From Halobacteriales archaeon QS_4_69_34 (GTDB taxonomy: Archaea > Halobacteriota > Halobacteria > Halobacteriales > Halococcaceae): 46,546 nucleotides of DNA. The notes beneath the pieces are model-generated. The model ran no database searches, was not told where the DNA came from, and saw only the letters and a list, made by a program, of their open reading frames with translations. The DNA lies in assembly GCA_003021045.1 (NCBI GenBank), contig PXRN01000004.1, positions 1 to 46,546 on the forward strand, written 5' to 3'. Shown one piece after another: positions 13,939 to 22,612 of the stretch. The translations under genes were made by a program, and so were the position numbers. How positions within the stretch are numbered: position 1 is the stretch's first letter; each line of letters starts with the position of its first letter.

Positions 13939-16806
13939 TCAATCCCAGAAGGACTTCGTCCGGGCGTACTGTCGTTCTTGGGCCAGAATGTCCCGGTAGA
14001 AGTCGTCCTCGTCCTCGCGCAGCTTCGAGATGATCCGGGCGGCGTTGTGTGGACCGACGCCGCGGGCGGCGAGCGCGATCACGGCCCGCTTGCCGTGGGT
14101 CTGGACGAGGCTCGCCGCCCGGTAGGCCCGCCGGGTCGCCTTCTCCTGCTCGTCGCTTTTCCCGTCCGCTCGCACCGCGGCGATTGCTTCCTCGGCCCAC
14201 GGGTTGAGCGCCGCGACCCGCGTCGACCCGCAGTTGGGACACTCGGGCTGCTCGGCCACTCGCCCCACCTGCTGGGTGCGCTCCCACTCCCGGCAGTGCA
14301 GACAGAGCAGGCGCACCCGGTCTTCCGCGATCCGCTCGCGCACGGTTTCGATGACGCTCGCGTCGGCGTTCTCGGGCGCGAGCAGCTCCTTCCCGCCGGA
14401 GCGCCCGCCCAGCCCCACGGGCGTGCGCCCGCCGACCACCTCGACGCCGATCTCGTCGCCCTGAATCCCCGAGAGCATCGCGCTCGCCGCTTCCACCGCG
14501 AGCTCCTCGTGGAACACCTGCCGGACGGCCTCCTCGTAGACGGGAGTGTCTTCGAGCGCTGCCAGGAGGCGATCGCGGCCGAACCGCCCGCTCTCGTGGC
14601 CCTGCCACGGCTTGAGCGCGCCGAACGTCGCCGCGACCTGCGCGAGCGCGAACTTCAGGCCGTCCGAATTCTTGAGGCTCAGCTCGATGATCGCCGCGAC
14701 GTGCCCCGGATCCGTGGTTTCGAGAACCTCGACGACGTCACGGCCGGCGACCCCCCGGGGCACATCGAGCTCGATCCGGTAGGGATCGGCGTCGAGTCCG
14801 ACCGACGAACCGGTGCGCTGGCCCAAGAGTGCCGAGAGCACCCGCCCGAGCGTCTCGTTCGCCCGGTGGCCCAAACAGGCGTTCACCACCGCCGTGCCCC
14901 CGTCGAACTCGACGAGTAGCTCCGTGTCGGTCGGCATCGGACTCCCCTCTTCGACCTGCCGTTCGAGCGGCACGAGTGCCTCGGCGAGGGTGTGCTCGTC
15001 GGCGGGACACTCGGCGGCGAGGTCGGTCGCGAAACCCTCGCGCGTCGTGCCCGCGGTGAACTCCCGCTCGACCCGCCCGCGGAGCGCGCCGACCGCCCCG
15101 GCGACGGCCTCCGGCACCGGGATCTCCTGACCGGACCACGAGGGCACCTCGCCGGTGGGATCCTCGATGGGGCTCACGGTCACGGTCGCCTCCTCGTCGT
15201 CGATCTCGGCGATCCGCCACATCTCCCCGCGCTGGACGAACGTCTCGCCCGGGCCCGCGAAGTTGAGCACGAAGCGCTCGTCGAGCGTTCCCACCTGCCG
15301 CCCCGAAGCCACGTCCTCGACCTCGTAGGTTTCCTCGTCGGGGATCATCGAGAGATTCGCATAAAAATACTGCCACGTCCCGCCCGACTTCGAGAGCGTA
15401 TCGCTCTCCTCGTCGAGCCGGAGGATCCGATTGTTCGAGAGCTCGCGTACGACCGCTCGAAACGCCTCCCGGGAGAGGTCACGGAACGGGTAGGCGCGCG
15501 TGAGGATCGCGTAGGCCCGGGCCGCACGGAGCTCCCCGAAATCCATGACGAGTCCAGCGACCTGGTTGGCGACGGTGTCGCGGCTGCCCGCGTGGATCTC
15601 GATCGGCTCGACCAGCCCTTCCCGAGCGCGCCGGGCGATGGCGAGCGCTTCGAGCGTGTCGTCGGGACGCGTAGTAATGACCGTGCCCGCCGACACCTGA
15701 TCGGCGCGGTGGCCCGCCCGCCCGACGCGCTGGAGCAGGCGCGCGACCTGTCTGGGGCTTCCGTACTGGACGACGTGGTCGACCCGGCCCACGTCGATGC
15801 CGAGTTCCATCGAGGACGTACAGAGGAGTCCGTCGAGCTCGCCGGTCTTGAACGCGTCCTCGACCTCGATCCGGACGTCCGTCGAGAGCGAACCGTGGTG
15901 GATCCCGATCGGGAGGTCGAGCGCCCGGAAGCGCGAGCCCAGTGCCTCTGCGGTCTGGCGCGTGTTGACGAAGACGAGCGTCGACTCGTGGGCGGCGACG
16001 ATCTCCCGGATCGCGCGGACGTGACTGGCGATCTCGGCGTCGGTCAGCAGCTCGCTCGCCAACTGCTCGTCCCCGTCCGCCACGGCGGGCTCGCGAACCT
16101 GTACGTCGAGCCGGCTGCCGACGTCGATCTCGATGACCTCACAGCCGCGGTCGCCGGTGAGAAATCGGCCCACTTCGGCGGGATCGCCGACGGTCGCCGA
16201 GAGGCCGACCCGCTGGAACGACCCTGTGAGTTCGCGCAGTCGTTCGAGCCCGATCGACAGCTGTGCCCCGCGCTTGGAGGCAGCGAGCTCGTGGACCTCG
16301 TCGACGACGACGTGGGCGACGGCCGAGAGCGCTCGCCGCAGCTTCGAGCCGGTCAGCATCGCTTGGAGCGTCTCGGGGGTCGTCACGAGCACGTCCGGGG
16401 GATCGTCGGCCTGCTTGCCGCGCCGATACTGGGTGGTGTCGCCGTGACGCACGTCCACGTCGATCTCCAACTGCGCTCCCCACCACTCCAGCCGGTCGCG
16501 CATGTCGCGATTGAGCGCCCGCAGTGGGGTGACGTAGAGCACCGAGATGCCGAACGGCGTCTCGCCGGTCTCCGACGTCCGCCGGTTCTCGGCGACCGCG
16601 TCGAGGACCGGCAGCATCGCCGCTTCGGTCTTTCCGGTTCCCGTCGGCGCGACGACGAGGCCGTGCTCGCCGGCCGCCAAGGGGGCGATCGCGTGGCGCT
16701 GTGGCTCGGTCGGCGTCCCGAACCCCCGCTCGGAGAGCGCCGCGCGCACCGCGGATCCGAGGTGGGTGAACGCGTCGGCCCCCGCGACGGCCTCGCCGTC
16801 AGGCAT
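13939..16806 (-). CDS. Lhr-type superfamily 2 DEAD/DEAH-box helicase with C-terminal zinc ribbon
   Basis: A 955-residue ATP-dependent helicase. In order: Q-motif region with TEPQRHAI (33-40), Walker A PTGTGKT (54-60), YVTPLRALNRD (motif Ia), TTPETLQ, Walker B VVDEVHEL, SATVGDP (motif III), then the second RecA domain with VFVNTRQTAE, SSMELGIDVGRVDHV and QRVGRAGHR (motif VI). The long C-terminal part contains the Lhr-like winged-helix/beta-barrel region and ends with a four-Cys zinc ribbon (CLHC and CPNC) and a helical tail. Lhr-type enzymes translocate on single-stranded DNA in repair. The ATG at 16806 matches family starts and has a TATA-like sequence 25 bases upstream; the open frame to 16899 reads as spacer. 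Its divergence from a photolyase gene fits a repair setting. Confidence 0.93.
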   Translation of the reverse strand: MPDGEAVAGADAFTHLGSAVRAALSERGFGTPTEPQRHAIAPLAAGEHGLVVAPTGTGKTEAAMLPVLDAVAENRRTSETGETPFGISVLYVTPLRALNRDMRDRLEWWGAQLEIDVDVRHGDTTQYRRGKQADDPPDVLVTTPETLQAMLTGSKLRRALSAVAHVVVDEVHELAASKRGAQLSIGLERLRELTGSFQRVGLSATVGDPAEVGRFLTGDRGCEVIEIDVGSRLDVQVREPAVADGDEQLASELLTDAEIASHVRAIREIVAAHESTLVFVNTRQTAEALGSRFRALDLPIGIHHGSLSTDVRIEVEDAFKTGELDGLLCTSSMELGIDVGRVDHVVQYGSPRQVARLLQRVGRAGHRADQVSAGTVITTRPDDTLEALAIARRAREGLVEPIEIHAGSRDTVANQVAGLVMDFGELRAARAYAILTRAYPFRDLSREAFRAVVRELSNNRILRLDEESDTLSKSGGTWQYFYANLSMIPDEETYEVEDVASGRQVGTLDERFVLNFAGPGETFVQRGEMWRIAEIDDEEATVTVSPIEDPTGEVPSWSGQEIPVPEAVAGAVGALRGRVEREFTAGTTREGFATDLAAECPADEHTLAEALVPLERQVEEGSPMPTDTELLVEFDGGTAVVNACLGHRANETLGRVLSALLGQRTGSSVGLDADPYRIELDVPRGVAGRDVVEVLETTDPGHVAAIIELSLKNSDGLKFALAQVAATFGALKPWQGHESGRFGRDRLLAALEDTPVYEEAVRQVFHEELAVEAASAMLSGIQGDEIGVEVVGGRTPVGLGGRSGGKELLAPENADASVIETVRERIAEDRVRLLCLHCREWERTQQVGRVAEQPECPNCGSTRVAALNPWAEEAIAAVRADGKSDEQEKATRRAYRAASLVQTHGKRAVIALAARGVGPHNAARIISKLREDEDDFYRDILAQERQYARTKSFWD

Positions 16807-16828
16807 CGGCCGGGGTAGGGCCGGCGGC

Positions 16829-16840
16829 CGATTAAGCGCT
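16829..16840 (-). promoter_or_regulatory. TATA-like box for the helicase
   Basis: On the minus strand AGCGCTTAATCG lies about 25 bases before the ATG at 16806. The divergent photolyase ATG is 164 bases away; I see no clear TATA box for it. Confidence 0.4.
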
Positions 16841-16970
16841 CCGCTGTGGGCCGGCCGACGCCCGTTTCCGCTCGCGGCCGAGCGTACTGTCCCGGTCATC
16901 GGCTCGCGCCGTAGCGGCGACGCCGACCGCAGCCCGGGCCGTCATGTACTCGGCTGACCTGCACCGATCG

Positions 16971-18443
16971 ATGGCCGACACCGCGCTCGTTCGGTTTCAC
17001 ACCGATCTCCGCGTCCACGACAACGGGGCGCTCGCGCGGACTGTCGACGCCGACCGGGTGCTCCCAGTCTACTGCTTCGACCCGCGCGAGTTCGAGCAGA
17101 GCGAGTACGGCCCCGCAAAGACCGGCCCCTACCGCGCGCGATTTCTCCGCGAGAGCGTCCGGGATCTCCGCGAGTCGCTGCGAGATCTCGGGGGCGACCT
17201 CGCCGTCCGCCACGGCGAACCCGAGAGCGTGATCCCCGACCTCGCCGCCGAACACGGCGCGGACCGGGTGTGCTTCGAGACGAAACCCGCCACCGAGGAG
17301 TACGCCGTCGAGGGGGCACTCGTGGACGCGCTCGGCGAGCGCGGGATCGCCGCCGAGCGGACATGGGGAAAGACGCTGTATCACATCGAGGACCTGCCGA
17401 CCGGCGTGGACGAAATCGACGACACGTTCACGCCGTGGCGCGAGGAAATCGAGCGCGAGGCTACGGTTCGAGACACTCGCCCCATGCCCGACGCGATCCG
17501 AACGCCCGACGTCGAGCCGGGCGAGATCCCGACGCTCGCCGACCTCGGGATCGAAGCGAGCGACGGAGACGGCGCGAGCGACGCGGGCGACCCCGACGGG
17601 ATCGGCGAGCCGGACGACCGGGCAGTGCTCGATTTCCGGGGCGGTGAAACGGCCGGGCTCGCACGGCTGGAGGAGTACGTCTGGGAGCGCGACCGTCTCC
17701 GGGAGTACAAGGAAACCAGAAACGGCCTGCTGGGCGCGGACTACTCCTCGAAGTTCTCGCCGTGGCTCGCGCTCGGCTGTCTCTCGCCCCGTCGGGTCCA
17801 CCAGGTGGTCGAACGCTACGAGCGAGAGCGCGTTGCGAACGACTCCACCTACTGGCTCGTCTTCGAGCTGTTCTGGCGCGATTACATGACCTTCCAGTTC
17901 GAGAAACACGGCGGCGCGTTCTTCACGCCGACCGGCATCCGGGACGTCCACAAGGACTGGCGGCGGGACGAGCAGGGCTTCGGACGCTGGGCGGCGGGCG
18001 AGACGGGCGTGCCCTTCGTCGACGCGAACATGCGCGAGCTGAACGCTACGGGGTATATGTCCAATCGCGGCCGCCAGAACGTGGCGAGCTTTCTGGCCGA
18101 CGTGCTACGGATCGACTGGCGGCTCGGGGCAGCGCACTTCGAGGCGAAACTCCTCGATTACGACGTGTGCTCGAACTGGGGCAACTGGGCCTATCAAGCG
18201 GGCGTCGGCAACGACTCCCGGGACGACTACTTCGACGTGCTCTCACAGGGCGAACGCTACGACCCGGACGGGGAGTACGTCCGCCACTGGCTGCCCGAAC
18301 TCGGTGGGTTGCCCGCCGAAGCGGCCCGCGAGCCGTGGCGGCTCACCGAAGACCAGCAGGCAGCCTACGGCGTCGTGCTCGGCGAGGACTACCCGGAGCC
18401 GATGGTCGACGTCGAGCGCGCCTACGGGCGACTGCGGGGGTAG
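16971..18443 (+). CDS. Cryptochrome-DASH family photolyase
   Basis: A 490-residue flavoprotein of the photolyase/cryptochrome family. The N-terminal antenna-binding Rossmann domain begins LVRFHTDLRVHDNGAL; the C-terminal helical FAD domain carries SKFSPWLALGCLSPR, FWRDYMTFQFEKHG and the DASH signature MRELNATGYMSNRGRQN, with the Trp-rich DYDVCSNWGNWAYQ region of the electron-transfer chain. DASH proteins repair cyclobutane dimers, mainly in single-stranded DNA, using light. The start at 16971 (MADTALVRFH) follows family N-termini; an ATG nine codons upstream is possible. An acidic insertion around residues 195-215 separates the two domains. A hairpin follows 77 bases after the stop. Confidence 0.95.
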   Translation: MADTALVRFHTDLRVHDNGALARTVDADRVLPVYCFDPREFEQSEYGPAKTGPYRARFLRESVRDLRESLRDLGGDLAVRHGEPESVIPDLAAEHGADRVCFETKPATEEYAVEGALVDALGERGIAAERTWGKTLYHIEDLPTGVDEIDDTFTPWREEIEREATVRDTRPMPDAIRTPDVEPGEIPTLADLGIEASDGDGASDAGDPDGIGEPDDRAVLDFRGGETAGLARLEEYVWERDRLREYKETRNGLLGADYSSKFSPWLALGCLSPRRVHQVVERYERERVANDSTYWLVFELFWRDYMTFQFEKHGGAFFTPTGIRDVHKDWRRDEQGFGRWAAGETGVPFVDANMRELNATGYMSNRGRQNVASFLADVLRIDWRLGAAHFEAKLLDYDVCSNWGNWAYQAGVGNDSRDDYFDVLSQGERYDPDGEYVRHWLPELGGLPAEAAREPWRLTEDQQAAYGVVLGEDYPEPMVDVERAYGRLRG

Positions 18444-18519
18444 CCGTGCGACCCGTCGAGAGCGCGTCGAGCGACGCCACGAGCGCGCCGCCGAAGCGGC
18501 ACGGGAGCGCTCCTCTCTG

Positions 18520-18538
18520 ACCCCCACAGGCTGGGGGT
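18520..18538 (+). terminator. GC-rich hairpin downstream of the photolyase
   Basis: ACCCCCA pairs perfectly with TGGGGGT around a five-base loop. There is no T-run after it, so it could be an RNA 3' end stabiliser or part of the neighbouring remnant rather than a true terminator. Confidence 0.35.
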
Positions 18539-18545
18539 TACTGCC

Positions 18546-18592
18546 GTGACCTATCGCCTCCTTCTCGACGAGAACGTCGAGTGTGAGGTGAG
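18546..18592 (+). pseudogene. Truncated N-terminus of a DUF5615 (PIN-like) protein
   Basis: From a GTG at 18546 the frame reads VTYRLLLDENVECEVR, which closely resembles the start of DUF5615 PIN-like proteins (pattern LLLDENVxxxV, with the first catalytic Asp and the Glu). The resemblance ends after about 16 codons, and the frame runs into the antisense of tRNA-Glu. DUF5615 proteins are often toxin-like partners of small antitoxins. The fragment sits 28 bases from the 3' end of the tRNA gene, a common integration site, so it is probably debris of a lost element. Confidence 0.5.
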
Positions 18593-18620
18593 GGGGAGCT
18601 CGAAGGCCGTCACCGCGAAT

Positions 18621-18694
18621 GCTCCGTCGGGGATTTGAACCCCGGTCATCGGCTCGAAAGGCCGAAATGATTGGCCGGACTACACCAACGGAGC
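18621..18694 (-). tRNA. tRNA-Glu (anticodon UUC)
   Basis: On the minus strand the gene begins GCTCCGTTGGTGTAG and ends GACGGAGC, forming a seven-pair acceptor stem (GCTCCGT with ACGGAGC), with base 18620 giving discriminator A. The anticodon stem (TCGGC/GCCGA) carries the loop CTTTCGA, so the anticodon is TTC. The T-arm contains GGTTCAAATCC. No intron is present, and CCA is not encoded, which is normal in archaea. Confidence 0.95.
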
Positions 18695-18720
18695 CAGCGT
18701 GTGTTCGTTTCCGCGAAAAT

Positions 18721-18730
18721 CGGTTAAACC
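18721..18730 (-). promoter_or_regulatory. TATA-like box for tRNA-Glu
   Basis: Read on the minus strand, GGTTTAACCG lies about 27-36 bases before the tRNA 5' end, in an AT-richer patch. Confidence 0.45.
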
Positions 18731-18769
18731 TTCCGTTCGCCGCCGGATAGCGTGGTCGCCGTCGTCGAC

Positions 18770-20740
18770 CTACTTCCCCTCGAACTCCGGCTCGCCGTCG
18801 CCCATGAACGCCGTGATGCCCTCCATCAGGTCGTCGGTGCCGATGAGATGGCCGAACGCCTGCGCTTCGATCTCCAGGCCGGCGTCGGTGTTCTCCCGGC
18901 CCCGGAGCATCGCGCGCTTGGTGAGCGCCTGGGCGATCGGCGGTCCGCCCGCGAGCTCGGCCGCGAGCTCGAACGCCCGCTCGTCGAACTCGTCAGTGGG
19001 AACGACCTCGTTGACGAACCCGTAGTCGGCCATCGTCTCGGCGTCGTAGCGCTCGGCGGTGAGGATGATCTCCTTCGCGCGGCCCGCACCGACGATCGTC
19101 TTGAGGCGCTGGGTGCCTCCCCACCCCGGGAGCAGTCCGAGGTCGAGCTCGGGCTGGCCTAGCTCCGAACGCTCGGAGGCGACCCGGAGGTCGGCACACA
19201 TCGACAGCTCCATCCCGCCGCCGAGCGCGAAGCCGTCGATGCCCGCGACGATCGGCATCGGACACTCCTCCAGCCGGCCGAACGTCTCTTGACCCTTCCG
19301 GGAGAGCTCGATGGCGTCGAGGGGCTCGGCGCTGGAGGCCATCGAGGTGACGTCCGCACCCGCGGAGAAGGCCTGATCGCCAGTGCCCGTGATGAGCACC
19401 GCGCGCACGTCCTCGTCGTCCTCGAACGCCTCGATGGCGGCTTCGAGCTCGTCGAGCAGTTCGGGGTTGATGGTGTTCATCCGCGCTTCGCGGTCGAGGA
19501 CGATCTGGCCGACCATCTCGCCCGGATGCCGAAGCTCGATCGTCGTGAACTCTGTCGTCCCGCCCTCTTCGCCGCCGTGGAAGCCCCCCGCCGCGGCGGC
19601 CTCGCGCAGTCCCTCCGCGGCCTCATAGCGCGCCGCCCCGGTCTCCTCGTGACGCTCGTCGAGACGTTCGACGAGCGTATCGAGTCCCGCGTCGTCGGCC
19701 ATCTTCGCCGGTCCCTCGGGGAAGCCAGCCCCGAGCATCACGGCCTCGTCGACGTCCGCCGCCGGCGCGATGTCGGCTTCGAGCAGCTTGCCGACCTCGT
19801 TGGCCATCGTTGCCAGCAGGCGGTGCTCGATCTCCTCGCTGCCGGCGTCGGGGGGGATGTCGGGCCCGTCGCCGTCCTCGTAGCCGTAGAAGCCTTCTCC
19901 CGTCTTCTTACCGTAGCGTTCTTTTTCGACGGTCTCTTCCAAGAACGGGGCGGGCTCGTAGGCGTCGCCGAGCGTCTCGTGGAGATATTCGAGGACGTGG
20001 TAGGTCACGTCGTTGCCCACCTGATCGCCGAGCTCGAACGCGCCCATCGGCAGGCCCATGTCGAACTTCGTCGCGGAGTCGATCTCGGAGACGTCCGCGT
20101 CGTCCTCGCTGACCATCCAGCACGCCTCGTTCATCAGCGGAACCAGCACGCGGTTGACGATAAAGCCCGGGCTGTCCTTGCGCACGCGCACCGGCGTCTT
20201 TCCGAACGCCTCGGCGAGGTCCTCTGTCGTTTCGAGGGTTTCCTCTGCCGTCTCGGCTCCGGAGATGACCTCGACGAGCGCCATCCGAACCGGGGGATTG
20301 AAGAAGTGCATCCCGCAGAACTTCTCCGGTCGGTCGGTGAACTCGGCGAGATCCGAGATCGAGAGCGAGGAGGTGTTCGACGCGAAGATCGCCTCTTCCG
20401 GTGCGTGCTCCTCGACCTCCTCGTAGACGTCCCGTTTGATCTCCATCTTCTCGGGGACGACTTCGATGACGAACTCCACGCCGGCGAGTGCCTCTTCGAG
20501 GTCGACGACCGGCGTCACCCGCTCCAAGGCGGCGTCGGCCTCCTCGTCGGTGAGCTGGTCGCGCTCGGCGAGCTTCTCGAGACTCCACTCGATGTTCTCG
20601 TAGCCGTCGGTGACGAGGTCCTCGTCGATGTCGCGCAGGCGGACGTCGTAGCCCGCCATCGCGGCGACCTCGGCGATGCCGTGGCCCATGCTCCCCGCGC
20701 CGAGCACCGCGATGGTCTCGATGTCGTCGGCGTCCATCAT
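18770..20740 (-). CDS. Fused 3-hydroxyacyl-CoA dehydrogenase / enoyl-CoA hydratase
   Basis: A 656-residue bifunctional beta-oxidation enzyme. The NAD-binding fold comes first (VLGAGSMGHGIAEVAAMAG, residues about 12-30), followed by FASNTSSLSIS, MHFFNPP, SPGFIVNR and the C-terminal dehydrogenase domain with KTGEGFYGY. From about residue 395 a crotonase domain follows, with AFSAGADV, GFALGGGMELSMCADLR (oxyanion hole) and GQPELDLGLLPGWGGTQRL (catalytic Glu). This order (dehydrogenase first) is the reverse of bacterial FadB and common in archaea. It hydrates enoyl-CoA and oxidises 3-hydroxyacyl-CoA. The gene starts MM, so 20740 and 20737 are both possible. It is divergent from an acyl-CoA dehydrogenase across 268 bases, in which I see no clear site on this side. 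Confidence 0.95.
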   Translation of the reverse strand: MMDADDIETIAVLGAGSMGHGIAEVAAMAGYDVRLRDIDEDLVTDGYENIEWSLEKLAERDQLTDEEADAALERVTPVVDLEEALAGVEFVIEVVPEKMEIKRDVYEEVEEHAPEEAIFASNTSSLSISDLAEFTDRPEKFCGMHFFNPPVRMALVEVISGAETAEETLETTEDLAEAFGKTPVRVRKDSPGFIVNRVLVPLMNEACWMVSEDDADVSEIDSATKFDMGLPMGAFELGDQVGNDVTYHVLEYLHETLGDAYEPAPFLEETVEKERYGKKTGEGFYGYEDGDGPDIPPDAGSEEIEHRLLATMANEVGKLLEADIAPAADVDEAVMLGAGFPEGPAKMADDAGLDTLVERLDERHEETGAARYEAAEGLREAAAAGGFHGGEEGGTTEFTTIELRHPGEMVGQIVLDREARMNTINPELLDELEAAIEAFEDDEDVRAVLITGTGDQAFSAGADVTSMASSAEPLDAIELSRKGQETFGRLEECPMPIVAGIDGFALGGGMELSMCADLRVASERSELGQPELDLGLLPGWGGTQRLKTIVGAGRAKEIILTAERYDAETMADYGFVNEVVPTDEFDERAFELAAELAGGPPIAQALTKRAMLRGRENTDAGLEIEAQAFGHLIGTDDLMEGITAFMGDGEPEFEGK

Positions 20741-21008
20741 TCGATCGGTCGGTCTCGCCGGGTCGGTTTCAAGCTGGCGTTTCCGTCGCGTTTCGCCACG
20801 AACCGGGGAATCTCAGCCGTGAGGATCGCCGGAGGGCGGAGAGTACGGCGGGCGCGCCGCCGCGCCGTCTTTCCCCCGCCCCCCGCCCCTGCGGTGGCGC
20901 TGTCGTCCGCACTCGCGCCGCCACGAATCGCCAGAGGCTGCCCGCGCGGCCGGAGCGTTTCGACGCGAGGCAAAGATACTTGTGAACACGAGCGGATGTA
21001 CAGTCGTC

Positions 21009-22160
21009 ATGGACTTCGGACTATCCGACGAGCAAGAGCAGATCAGAGAGGAGGTCAGGCGCTTCGGCGAGAACGAGATCGCCCCCGTCGCGACCGAGTA
21101 CGACGAGGAGGAGAAGTTCCCCCACGACCTCGTCGAGAAGGCCGCCGAGATGGGCCTCACCGGTGCGACCATCCCGATCGAGTACGGCGGCGCGGGCTAC
21201 TCGGCGCTCGATTCGGTCATCATCGCCGAGGAGCTGTTCGCCGTCGATCCCGGCTGTGCCCTCTCGGTTCTGGCCACCTCCTTCGGTTCGGAGGCCATCA
21301 TGGGCTTTGGCACCGAGGATCAGAAGGAGCGCTACCTCGAACCCGTCGCCACGGGCGAGTCGGTGATGGGCGCGGCCATCTCCGAACCCGACACCGGCTC
21401 GGACGTCTCCTCGGTGTCGACCCGCGCCGAGAAGGATGGCGACGAGTGGGTGATCAACGGCAACAAGATGTGGATCACCAACGGCTCGGTGGGCGATTTC
21501 TTCGTCGTGCTCTGTGACACCGATCCCGACGCCGAGGACCGCTACGCCGGCTTCTCCCAGATCGTCGTCGAAGCCGACCGCGACGGGTTCAGCAGCGAGA
21601 AGATCACGGGCAAGATGGGCATTCGAGCGAGCGACACCGCCGAACTCATCTTCGACGACGTGCGCGTCCCCGAGGAGAACCTCATCGGCAACGAGGGCAT
21701 GGGCTTTCTCCAGCAGATGCAGTTCTTCGACGAGACCCGTACCGGCGTCGCCGCCCAGGGCGTCGGCATCGCCAAGGGCGCGGCCGAGCGCGCCCTGGAG
21801 TACGCGAAACAGCGCGAGCAGTTCGGCCGCCCGATCGGCGACTTCCAGGCGATCCAGCACAAGCTCGCGGACATCCACACCCGGACGGAGGCCGTCCGCC
21901 AGATGACCTACAAGTCCGCGTGGGCCGTCGACAACGACGAGAACCTCACCACGCTGGCCTCGATGGCCAAGGAGTTCGCCTCCCGGGTGGCCGTCGACGC
22001 CGCCAACGAGTGCGTCCAGATCCACGGCGGCTCGGGCTACGTCAACGACTTCGACGCCGAGCGGCTCTACCGCGACGCGAAGATCACCCAGATCTACGAG
22101 GGCACGAGCGAGATCCAGAAGAACATCATCGCCCGAGAGCTGCTCGGCAAGGGCTTCTAA
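21009..22160 (+). CDS. Acyl-CoA dehydrogenase
   Basis: A 383-residue flavoenzyme that catalyses the first step of beta-oxidation, acyl-CoA to trans-2-enoyl-CoA. Motifs include the N-terminal helical domain ([15 protein letters not shown]), [11 protein letters not shown], the FAD/substrate region [13 protein letters not shown] with WITNGS, the C-terminal [15 protein letters not shown], and the catalytic-base region [10 protein letters not shown] with Glu364. Length is normal. A TATA-like AAAGATACTT lies about 30 bases before the ATG at 21009. It faces away from the fused dehydrogenase/hydratase gene, so the two make a divergent fatty-acid degradation unit. A T-run follows the stop immediately and starts a structured repeat. 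Confidence 0.95.
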   Translation: MDFGLSDEQEQIREEVRRFGENEIAPVATEYDEEEKFPHDLVEKAAEMGLTGATIPIEYGGAGYSALDSVIIAEELFAVDPGCALSVLATSFGSEAIMGFGTEDQKERYLEPVATGESVMGAAISEPDTGSDVSSVSTRAEKDGDEWVINGNKMWITNGSVGDFFVVLCDTDPDAEDRYAGFSQIVVEADRDGFSSEKITGKMGIRASDTAELIFDDVRVPEENLIGNEGMGFLQQMQFFDETRTGVAAQGVGIAKGAAERALEYAKQREQFGRPIGDFQAIQHKLADIHTRTEAVRQMTYKSAWAVDNDENLTTLASMAKEFASRVAVDAANECVQIHGGSGYVNDFDAERLYRDAKITQIYEGTSEIQKNIIARELLGKGF

Positions 22161-22161
22161 C

Positions 22162-22285
22162 GAACGTTTTTGCTGTGGGGGATGGACTCCCTCGCGTCGC
22201 TCGGTCACCCATCCCGTCTGCTCGCGGGCGCTGCCCGCTCGCACGGGCCGAGGCGCGAAGCGCCTCGCGGCTTGCAAAAACGTTC
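22162..22285. repeat. 124-base element bounded by 12-base perfect inverted repeats
   Basis: GAACGTTTTTGC at 22162-22173 is the exact reverse complement of 22274-22285. Between them lie further self-complementary arms: GGGATGG with CCATCCC, GCGGGC with GCCCGC, and GAGGCGC with GCGCCTC. The element begins right after the acyl-CoA dehydrogenase stop. It could be a MITE-like mobile repeat, a REP-type element or a structured RNA 3' end; the left T-run would serve as an archaeal terminator for the dehydrogenase. Confidence 0.55.
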
Positions 22286-22330
22286 ATGAAAAAGCCGCTC
22301 TCCCTTCGGTCGCTCGCGGTAGAGCTGCCA

Positions 22331-22456
22331 ACGATTTCTGCCACCGCGACCGCACCGCCACCGCGACCGCTTCGCAACGCGTCGAGAGTTCGACGTAGTG
22401 TTCGCCGTGCTGTTCGCTAGCAACACCGCCCGCCACCGCGACCGCTCCGCAACTGG
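22331..22456. repeat. Tandem-like GC-rich repeat units (dispersed family)
   Basis: Units of the type CACCGCGACCGC recur here (around 22338-22368 and again at 22430-22445), separated by an AT-richer piece. The same word pattern, in longer form, occurs at 32228-32295 and 33886-33960. The antisense frame across it (repeated AVAVA, then RSRWQK) is an artefact of the repeat. No gene is supported in 22161-22612. Confidence 0.45.
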
Positions 22457-22580
22457 ACCGCACGGCCGACCACGAACACCGTCGCCTCTCGACCTGCCGC
22501 TCCTGGCCGCCCCACACTCGCCGTCGGACCACCGCGGAGCGACGCTCCCGGGCGTCCAGTGCGTGTGAAACATACGCCCG

Positions 22581-22590
22581 TTTTTTATAC
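22581..22590 (+). promoter_or_regulatory. TATA box for the geranylgeranyl-reductase-type gene
   Basis: TTTTTTATAC is a strong TATA match centred about 26 bases before the ATG at 22613, so the mRNA is probably leaderless. Confidence 0.6.
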
Positions 22591-22612
22591 AATGGTCGGA
22601 TATGGACGGGCA

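Noticed and set aside
14992..16818. 608-residue plus-strand ORF
   Set aside because: Exactly antisense to the Lhr-type helicase, whose motifs are unmistakable.
19289..21517. 742-residue plus-strand ORF
   Set aside because: Antisense to the fused dehydrogenase/hydratase and then out of frame with the acyl-CoA dehydrogenase.
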